Of a DNA stretch of 5,034 bases, positions 1 to 5,034 are shown piece after piece. The position numbers and the translations under genes were made by a program. Source of the stretch: Armatimonadota bacterium (GTDB lineage: Bacteria > Armatimonadota > UBA10988); assembly GCA_016183835.1 (NCBI GenBank), contig JACPDV010000242.1, positions 1-5,034 on the forward strand. Reading direction: 5' to 3'. Each line of letters starts with the position of its first letter. Position 1 is the first letter of the stretch. Below the pieces are notes generated by a model. The model was not told the DNA's origin. It searched no databases and saw nothing but the letters and a program-made list of their open reading frames with translations.

Positions 1-666
1 CTCCTGCAGGTCAAGCTCTCCTCGGTCCGCTGGGGCGACGATCCGCCGGTGGCGCTGGCTACAGCCAAGACCTGGCTGGTGCCCGCGGCGCGCCAGCTCT
101 TCGCCTGGCCCGGCCGGCTGGAGAACAGCCCGCCGGTCTACGCCCTGGCGGACGTGAGCGCGGAGCGGCTCGACCTGGAACTGCGCGGCGTGGGCCGCGG
201 CACGGAGCTGGCGCTGAGCCTCTCGCCGGACGGGGTGGTGCCGCCGCGCGGACTGCCGCCGTGCCTTCCGCCGCAGGGGATCGATCTCGACCGGATCCGC
301 CGCGGGTGGCTTTGCCTCAGCCTCTACCGGGCGCCGGAGCGGGTGCACGAGGTGCGGCTCGGCGAGGTGCCCCTGGGTGCGTTCCCGGCCACGGTGCCTT
401 ACTATCATCACCGCACGCCGCTCTCCGCCGAGGCGCTGGCGGCGCTGCGCGAGGTCAACGACGTACACCTCGGCGGGCCGGGCGACCCCCTGACGGTGGG
501 GAGCCTGGCCATCGAGGTGGAGCTGGACGACGGCACGCGGCGCTGGACCAACCCGTCGGCGGGGATCCACACGGTCGGCGACGACTACACGAACTGGCCG
601 GAGCCGGAGGTGGTGCGGGCGGCGACGGTGGCGGGGCTGCCGGGGATCCGGCTGGGGTTCGGGTGA
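1..666 (+). CDS. C-terminal part of an unrecognised protein (5' end outside window)
   Basis: The reading frame is open from the first base to the TGA at 664-666, so at least 221 C-terminal residues are present. The GTG at position 49 lies inside the open frame and is probably not the true start, because in-frame residues before it (LLQVKLSSVRWGDD) read like ordinary protein. I do not recognise the family. The visible part looks like mixed beta structure with alternating hydrophobic residues (RLDLELRGVG, ELALSLSPDG). Near the end there is a short helix (LSAEALAAL), then strand-like segments (NDVHLGG, SLAIEVELDDG) and an aromatic/acidic tail (DDYTNWPEPE). This resembles the terminal beta-sandwich of a larger exported or carbohydrate-active protein, but that is inference only. 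No catalytic motif or membrane segment is visible. The next gene starts 30 bases downstream on the same strand, which suggests an operon. That it is a coding region is near certain; its function is unknown. Confidence 0.85.
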   Translation, partial: LLQVKLSSVRWGDDPPVALATAKTWLVPAARQLFAWPGRLENSPPVYALADVSAERLDLELRGVGRGTELALSLSPDGVVPPRGLPPCLPPQGIDLDRIRRGWLCLSLYRAPERVHEVRLGEVPLGAFPATVPYYHHRTPLSAEALAALREVNDVHLGGPGDPLTVGSLAIEVELDDGTRRWTNPSAGIHTVGDDYTNWPEPEVVRAATVAGLPGIRLGFG

Positions 667-684
667 CAGGCGCCGCAGAGCGCC

Positions 685-690
685 GGGAGG
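685..690 (+). promoter_or_regulatory. Shine-Dalgarno site for the modular protein gene
   Basis: GGGAGG lies six bases before the ATG at 697-699, an ideal position for a ribosome binding site. It supports 697 as the real start. The start is also supported by the hydrophobic signal sequence that follows immediately. The whole gap from the previous stop is 30 bases and shows no room for a separate promoter plus leader. Confidence 0.75.
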
Positions 691-696
691 GCAACG

Positions 697-2691
697 ATGG
701 CGAGATGGACGGCAATCGGGTTGGCCTGCCTCGTGGCGGCCTGCTGCTCCGCGGCCGACGACCGCATCGGCGTCGTCGACGACTGCTCCAACGCAGACGG
801 ATGGGAGAAGGGCACCTGGCCGGGCATCACGGGGATGGAGTCCATCACCACCGACGGCCGGCAGACCAGCTTCACCACCCTCAACGGCACCTTCATGACC
901 GGCGCCTCCGCGGCCTGGGCGCCCGACTGGCCGGACTGGGACAAGAACGCCGACGCCGGCCTGGCCATGATCTCCCGCAAGTACCCCGGCACCGTAGATC
1001 TGGACCGCTATCACTACCTCGTCGCCCGGATGACCTACTCCGGCACCTACATGGCCCTGGCGGTCAACGGCTGGGACACCAAGGTCTGCTACACCACCGG
1101 GCTCCACGCGGTGGACCTGCGCGACCTGGACAAGCCCAACCTGCGCGGCACGCAGCCCATCCAGCTTCGGCTGACCTTCCTCAACACCCAGGGCAAAGTG
1201 ACGCTGGACGAGATCCGGCTGGTGGACCAGCTCACCCCGGAGGAGCAGGCGGGCTTCATCCCCGCCGGGCTGGATCTCCGGCTGCAGCGGCTGGAGCCGC
1301 GGCCCTACCACGGTCTGGAGGCGCTCAACGCCCGCTCCGGCGCGCCGGTGCGGTTCGACCTGCCCAATGAGGCGGCGGCCTTTCGCGATACCAGTACCGG
1401 GGCGCTGGTGTGGCGGCTGACCCGCACTGTGCGCACCGAGATGGCTGACAGCTTCAGCCCCGACGGCTCGGCGCTGCCCATCTACAATCGCAGCTTCCAC
1501 GGCATGGTCGTCTGGGACTTCGACGCCGGCGGCATGAGGGAGCTGCCCGACCTGCGCGGCGCGCCGGTGTTCAGCCGCGCTGACCCGTCGGTGATCTACT
1601 TGCTCCAGGCCTCGCCGAGCGGCGAGCAGATCCGCTACGTGGTGCAGGCGGCCAACTTCCGCACCGGCGAGGTGCGGCCCGTGGCCGACTGGCTGAGCAG
1701 CGACGGGGGCAGCACCGAGTTCAGCGGCTCCGTGTTCTCGGACCTGCTCGTGGTGGGTCCCACCGGCGGCCGGGCCATGTTCCTGATCGACCCGCGCGTC
1801 GCCGACCCGGCGCAGCGCGTCCGGCGCGTCCCGCTCGGCATGCGGATGAAGGGCGCCTGCATCTCGCACCACGACCAGCGCGTCAACTGGCAGCGCTGCT
1901 ACTACTTCCAAGGTTGGCAGATGGACCTGGCCACCGGGCAGGTCCAGCTCGGCTGTTACCCCACCTACGGCGGGCACGAGATCTACGGCGGCGACACCAT
2001 CGTCGGCCGCTACGTCAGCCTGCTCCTCTCGCACCGGCTCGGCATGTTGCCGATGGACGAGGCACACTCCGATGAGGTGAAGGTCTGGTCCAACTGGACC
2101 GCGGACGTGCCCTCGGACTACGGCCAGCTCGGGCCCGACGGGCGGTGGCTGTGCACCAACGGCACGGACCGCGAGGTCGCCGGCAAGCGCCTGCTGATCG
2201 ACGGCAACGAGTCGGGCACCGTGCTCCAGGTGGTCCACGACTTCACCTCGCGCAACTCGTGGGACAGCAACACCTACACCCGCATCAGCCCCGACGCCAC
2301 CAAGCTCGCCTACATGTGCGACATGCTCGGCGACACGGACGTCTACCTGGCGATCACCCGCCGGCCCGCGGCGCCGCGGAGCCTGACCCTGTCCCGCGAG
2401 GGCAACGCTGCGCGCCTGCGCTGGGAGCCGCCCGCCGTCGCCCGCGAGCTCGCCGGGTACAACGTCTACCGCTCTACCGCCAGCGGGCGCGACTACCGGC
2501 GGGTAAACCAGGAGCGCATCGCCGGCACCGAGTTCCTCGACCCCGCTCCGCCGGCCGGCGCCTGCTACGCCGGCGTCGCCGAGGAGCATTCCTGCGGCAG
2601 TTGTTCGACGGCCGGTGCTCCAACTACCGCTGCGCCCGCGTGTGGCAGGAGGCGCCGGACGAGGTCACCGGCCGGGCTGAGGCGCCGGTGA
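697..2691 (+). CDS. Exported modular protein, 5' part: beta-sandwich, PD40/TolB-like propeller and start of FN3; frameshifted at the 3' end
   Basis: The annotated frame encodes 664 residues, but only about the first 632 look genuine. Residues 1-20 form a signal peptide: R3, then a hydrophobic stretch from W4 to A15. It could be cleaved by signal peptidase I (SAA before D21) or be a lipoprotein signal (VAAC, C16). Residues 22-176 look like a galactose-binding-type beta-sandwich (VDLDRYHYLVARM at 100-112; KVTLDEIRLV near 167-176). Residues about 225-555 look like a beta-propeller with PD40/TolB-style blade motifs: SPDG at 254-257, GPDG at 479-482 and SPDA at 531-534. Histidines cluster at H391, H392, H427, H446 and H457. 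An FN3 domain begins near P557 (W576, YNVYR at 588-592, CYAGVAEEHS at 623-632). After S632 the frame becomes arginine-rich low-complexity sequence and stops at TGA 2689-2691, while the FN3 fold continues in the -1 frame. The protein is probably secreted or surface-bound and acts on or binds glycan. Oligogalacturonate-lyase-like propellers are a possible relative, but catalytic residues cannot be assigned by eye. Confidence 0.85.
   Translation: MARWTAIGLACLVAACCSAADDRIGVVDDCSNADGWEKGTWPGITGMESITTDGRQTSFTTLNGTFMTGASAAWAPDWPDWDKNADAGLAMISRKYPGTVDLDRYHYLVARMTYSGTYMALAVNGWDTKVCYTTGLHAVDLRDLDKPNLRGTQPIQLRLTFLNTQGKVTLDEIRLVDQLTPEEQAGFIPAGLDLRLQRLEPRPYHGLEALNARSGAPVRFDLPNEAAAFRDTSTGALVWRLTRTVRTEMADSFSPDGSALPIYNRSFHGMVVWDFDAGGMRELPDLRGAPVFSRADPSVIYLLQASPSGEQIRYVVQAANFRTGEVRPVADWLSSDGGSTEFSGSVFSDLLVVGPTGGRAMFLIDPRVADPAQRVRRVPLGMRMKGACISHHDQRVNWQRCYYFQGWQMDLATGQVQLGCYPTYGGHEIYGGDTIVGRYVSLLLSHRLGMLPMDEAHSDEVKVWSNWTADVPSDYGQLGPDGRWLCTNGTDREVAGKRLLIDGNESGTVLQVVHDFTSRNSWDSNTYTRISPDATKLAYMCDMLGDTDVYLAITRRPAAPRSLTLSREGNAARLRWEPPAVARELAGYNVYRSTASGRDYRRVNQERIAGTEFLDPAPPAGACYAGVAEEHSCGSCSTAGAPTTAAPACGRRRRTRSPAGLRRR
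2587..2595 (+). other. Frameshift point inside the first FN3 domain
   Basis: Upstream of here the frame starting at 697 reads as FN3 sequence (GACYAGVAEEHS). Downstream of here the -1 frame reads as sensible protein (LRQLFDGRCSNY...), while the original frame turns into an arginine-rich run and stops at 2689-2691. The local sequence is CATTCCTGCGG. Adding one C to the CC at 2591-2592 would give CAT TCC CTG CGG, joining EEHS to LRQLF without a break. A four-base loss that removed a glycine (EEHSGLR is a typical FN3 ending) fits equally well. No slippery heptamer of the X XXY YYZ type is seen, which argues against programmed frameshifting. A sequencing or assembly indel or a real inactivating mutation are the leading explanations. 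Confidence 0.8.
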
Positions 2692-3770
2692 ACGTGCCGG
2701 TGCAGGGCGACTACGCGGTCTGGGTGCGGGCCAAGGGCGAGGGCGAACTGGAGTGCCGCGCCGGGACGGCAACTGCCCGCGGCCGGGTTCAGTCCACCGG
2801 CTGGGCCTGGCAGAAGCTGCCGCAAGCCCTGACCCTCGCCGCCGGGAAGCAGGTCATCACGTTGAGCAGCAATTCCGACGGTCTGCGGCTCGACCTGCTC
2901 CTCCTCACCAGCGTCCCGGGCGACCGGCCCGTCAGGCTCGACGATCGCGACCCCGTCCCGGCGCCGGTGACCGGGCTGAAAGTGACCGAGAACACCGAGG
3001 AGCAGGTGCGGCTGGCGTGGGACCCGTCGCCCGATCCCGACCTCGACTACTACTCGGTCTACGTGGGCGAGAGCGCGGAGCTGGTGCCGGGCAACGCCAC
3101 GCTGCTCTGCTCCGGCCGCGCGACCGCGGCCCTCGACTGGGGCTACCGGCCGGGCAGCACGCTGTTCTACAAGGTGGTGGCGGTGAACAAGCGCGGGCTT
3201 GCCTCCGCCCCGGCGGCCTTGGGCGCCCGCACACCGGCGTACGAAACCGCCACCCTCGAGCTGCCCGCCGCCGATGCCACGCTGAGCGGCGGCCTGGCGC
3301 TCGGCACGGCCAAGGGACTGGAGTGCGCCTGGCTGCCCGAGCCGAAGAGCAACGACGCGCCGCGCCCGCAGGCCGCCTGGCGCTTCACGGCGCCGCGGGC
3401 GGGCACGTACTACGTCTGGGCGCGCTACACCACCTACGATGCCAAGAACGTGGGGCTGTTCTGGTTCTCGTGCTCGGGCGACAAGCGCCTGGACGGCACC
3501 AACTGGCGCCTGCGGCTGCCCTGCACGCTGACCCGCCACCTGGCCGGCGTGAAGCCGGGCGAGGAGACCTGGTTCAGCGACAAGATGCTCTCGGCCTACT
3601 GGGCCGGCCCCATCGACTGCGTCACGCTCCCGGCCGGCGAGCAGACGTTGTCGGTGGGGTTCAGCCCGACCCAGGCGCCGAACGGCCCGCGGCTGGCGAC
3701 GGTGTGGCTGTCGAGCGACCCGTCCTGGCGCCCGCCAGGGTTCGACCCGCGGGTGGATTTCGTCAAGTAG
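2592..3770 (+). CDS. 3' part of the modular protein in the -1 frame: end of FN3, glycan-binding-like module, FN3, glycan-binding-like module
   Basis: This is the continuation of the gene starting at 697. If the frames are joined, it supplies residues 633-1024. The start given is the inferred crossing point, not an initiation codon. After the end of the first FN3 comes a beta-sandwich module at about 647-745 (GDYAVWVR at 671-678; DLLLLTSVPGDRP at 733-745). A clear second FN3 follows at 754-847 (W775, YYSVY at 785-789, YKVVAVNKRGLASAPA). A C-terminal beta-sandwich spans about 849-1018 (GTYYVWAR at 903-910; WLSSDPSWRP at 1004-1013). The two sandwich modules share a core motif and a terminal motif of the kind seen in CBM6/35-like or other galactose-binding-like domains; the exact family is uncertain. 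Translated alone, the fragment would need an internal start such as GTG 2688-2690, which overlaps the upstream TGA. It would then lack a signal peptide and the first strands of its first module, so a broken single gene is more likely. It ends at TAG, three bases before the stop of the convergent gene. Confidence 0.8.
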   Translation: MRQLFDGRCSNYRCARVWQEAPDEVTGRAEAPVNVPVQGDYAVWVRAKGEGELECRAGTATARGRVQSTGWAWQKLPQALTLAAGKQVITLSSNSDGLRLDLLLLTSVPGDRPVRLDDRDPVPAPVTGLKVTENTEEQVRLAWDPSPDPDLDYYSVYVGESAELVPGNATLLCSGRATAALDWGYRPGSTLFYKVVAVNKRGLASAPAALGARTPAYETATLELPAADATLSGGLALGTAKGLECAWLPEPKSNDAPRPQAAWRFTAPRAGTYYVWARYTTYDAKNVGLFWFSCSGDKRLDGTNWRLRLPCTLTRHLAGVKPGEETWFSDKMLSAYWAGPIDCVTLPAGEQTLSVGFSPTQAPNGPRLATVWLSSDPSWRPPGFDPRVDFVK

Positions 3771-3773
3771 TGG

Positions 3774-5034
3774 TCAGGGTTGCGGCAGCTCGGGGAAGCG
3801 TTCGAGCACCTTCGCCCGGAAGCCGGCAACCGTCTCCGTGGCGCCTGCGAGGCGGCGCAAGGCCGTGCCGCCGGCCCCGCGCAGCCGCGGGCTCAGGCGC
3901 AGGTCGCCGTTGAACAGCCGGGCCTGCAGGACCTCCTGCATCGCCTCCCACGCGGCCTTCACGTCGGCACCGGCGAGGGCGGTCACGGCGCGGTCGGAGT
4001 CGTCGGCCTGGAGCCAGACCGCTGCCAACACGGCCCGCATCTCGGGGTCCACCTTGACCGACGCGGCCAGCTTCTCGACGCGCTCGGCGTCCGAGAGCCC
4101 GCCCGCCCGCGCGAGGGCGACCAGCAGAATGCTCCGCAGGCCGGTGCCCGCCAGCCCCTCGTCGGCGAGCACGGCCTCAGCGGTGCCCAAGGCGGACCAC
4201 GCAGCCGCGGGATCGTACTCCGCGAGGCCCAGCCAGGCGGCGAACCGCGTCGCGGGCTCGGCCGTGTCGCGGTGGAGCGCGGCGTAGCCGGCCTTGGCCG
4301 CGGCGCGGTCGCCGACGAACGCCTGTAGATCGGCAAGGGCGAAGCCGGCATCCGGGCCGGCGGCGGCCAGGCGGCGCTGCTGCTCCTCGGCGAGGGCCGG
4401 GCTGAGCTGCGGCGGCGGCACGCCGGTCGGCGCGGGAGCGCCAGGCTGCGGCGGCCCGCCGGGCGGCGGCGTGCCGGGCTGCCACATGGCCTGCAGCGGC
4501 AGGCTGCCTTGCAGCGCCTGGTAGAGCCGCCGGCGCAGCTCGCGCCGCGCGGGGTACGGCACCCGCGGCTCCGCCTCGCGGAGCACCTCGACCCCCGCGG
4601 CCGGCTGCCCACACAGCGACAGCAGTTGCTGCGCCCCCACCACTACGGCGAAGTCGCCGGGCGCCCCGCTCAATGCCCGCCGCGCGCAGGTGGCGGCGTT
4701 GTCCCGCTGGTTCCGCTGCGCCAGGAGCTGCCCAAGCTGGAGCTGCCCGCGCGGGTCGGGCGCGAGATCGAGCACGAGGTCGAGCAGGGCGGGATCCGTC
4801 GACATCCCGCCGAGCAGGAGCTGCTGGTACTGGAACACGGCCGAGCCGCTCGGCCGCCGGCCCGGAACCGGGTCCTGCCGCAGCCAGCCCAGGAGCCGGT
4901 CGCGCAGCGCCGGGTCCGCCGCTTTGATGCGCTTGAGGGTGTTGCCGGTGGTGCCCGGGTCGGCCGGGCCGGTGAGCAGCTCGAACACGCGGACCACGAG
5001 CGCCGCCGTGTCGAGGCGCGCGTCGCCGGTGCGC
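3774..5034 (-). CDS. C-terminal part of an alanine-rich helical, TPR-like protein (5' end outside window)
   Basis: The minus-strand frame is open from the right edge to TGA at 3776-3774, giving 419 residues. A GTG at 4997-4995 could start it, but the frame stays open upstream and reads as protein (RTGDARLDTAALVVRVFELL), so the gene most likely begins outside the window. The sequence is almost entirely amphipathic helices rich in Ala and Leu. Segments such as GQLQLGQLLAQRNQRDNAAT and DLQAFVGDRAAAKAGYAAL have the spacing of degenerate TPR or similar helical-hairpin repeats. Two helical blocks are separated by a proline-rich linker at 4398-4481. The C-terminal block includes RSILLVALARAGGLSDAERV and AVLAAVWLQADDSDRAVTALAG. 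No enzyme motif or membrane segment is visible in this part. TPR-like proteins usually act as protein-interaction scaffolds; the partner is unknown. It converges on the modular protein gene with three bases between the stops. Confidence 0.8.
   Translation of the reverse strand, partial: RTGDARLDTAALVVRVFELLTGPADPGTTGNTLKRIKAADPALRDRLLGWLRQDPVPGRRPSGSAVFQYQQLLLGGMSTDPALLDLVLDLAPDPRGQLQLGQLLAQRNQRDNAATCARRALSGAPGDFAVVVGAQQLLSLCGQPAAGVEVLREAEPRVPYPARRELRRRLYQALQGSLPLQAMWQPGTPPPGGPPQPGAPAPTGVPPPQLSPALAEEQQRRLAAAGPDAGFALADLQAFVGDRAAAKAGYAALHRDTAEPATRFAAWLGLAEYDPAAAWSALGTAEAVLADEGLAGTGLRSILLVALARAGGLSDAERVEKLAASVKVDPEMRAVLAAVWLQADDSDRAVTALAGADVKAAWEAMQEVLQARLFNGDLRLSPRLRGAGGTALRRLAGATETVAGFRAKVLERFPELPQP
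4398..4481 (-). other. Proline-rich linker within the TPR-like protein
   Basis: This stretch encodes 28 residues beginning QPGTPPPGGPPQPGAPAP and ending near PPPQLSP, of which 13 are proline. It separates an N-terminal helical block from a C-terminal one and is probably a disordered, extended spacer. It gives the underlying DNA a G/C-only look on both strands, which also explains long shadow frames in this region. Confidence 0.7.

Noticed and set aside
261..1370. Long plus-strand open frame of 369 residues overlapping the first two genes
   Set aside because: It is dominated by Arg, Gly, Ala and Pro, runs across a real gene junction, and is out of frame with two well-supported proteins. It is a GC-rich shadow frame.
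2145..2591. Upstream part of the -1 frame, open before the frameshift point
   Set aside because: Here the 697 frame encodes recognisable propeller and FN3 sequence, while the -1 frame gives Arg/His-rich nonsense. The -1 frame becomes real only after about 2592.
2575..2600. Programmed -1 ribosomal frameshift at the frame change
   Set aside because: No slippery heptamer is present in the zero frame and no obvious downstream stem or pseudoknot was seen. An indel is simpler.
2565..3539. Minus-strand open frame of 324 residues opposite the FN3 and sandwich modules
   Set aside because: The translation is an Arg/Gly/Ala/Val-rich shadow with no domain signal, and the opposite strand has clear FN3 and beta-sandwich motifs.
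3745..3754. Perfect palindrome ACCCGCGGGT near the end of the modular gene, considered as a terminator or operator
   Set aside because: It lies inside the coding sequence, has no loop and no T-run, and short GC palindromes are expected by chance at this base composition.
3780..4328. Plus-strand frames of 182 and 149 residues opposite the TPR-like gene
   Set aside because: They overlap each other and the minus-strand helical protein, have no ribosome binding site of note and are compositionally biased. They are shadow frames.

Overview
This is a high-GC window (roughly 70% G+C by eye, with strong G/C preference at third codon positions). It most likely comes from a free-living, polysaccharide-handling bacterium. 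Large secreted mosaics of beta-propeller, FN3 and carbohydrate-binding-like modules are common in Planctomycetota, Armatimonadota and related environmental lineages, but no marker gene here fixes the phylum, so the taxonomy is inference. No RNA gene, mobile element, CRISPR array or long repeat was seen.

Layout. Positions 1-666 (+) hold the 3' end of a gene that begins upstream of the window; its product is not recognised. After a 30-base gap with a good ribosome binding site comes the main locus, 697-3770 (+). It encodes an exported modular protein: signal peptide, N-terminal beta-sandwich, PD40/TolB-like beta-propeller, FN3, carbohydrate-binding-like module, second FN3, and a second carbohydrate-binding-like module. 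The reading frame is broken near 2590. The first FN3 domain starts in one frame and the rest of the protein continues in the -1 frame. Restoring one base (for example CC to CCC at 2591-2592) would give one protein of about 1024 residues. As the sequence stands, the upstream frame ends at a TGA at 2689-2691. Positions 3774-5034 (-) hold the 3' part of a convergent gene for an alanine-rich, helical, TPR-like protein with a proline-rich linker. Its start lies beyond the right edge.

How the genes relate. The first two genes are co-directional and closely spaced, so they are probably co-transcribed. The second product is best read as an envelope or extracellular glycan-binding protein, possibly an enzyme. 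The third gene converges on it with only three bases between stop codons and need not be functionally linked. There is no intergenic stretch above 30 bases. The most notable observation is the interrupted large gene and its domain architecture; I see no convincing evidence of a wholly new system.
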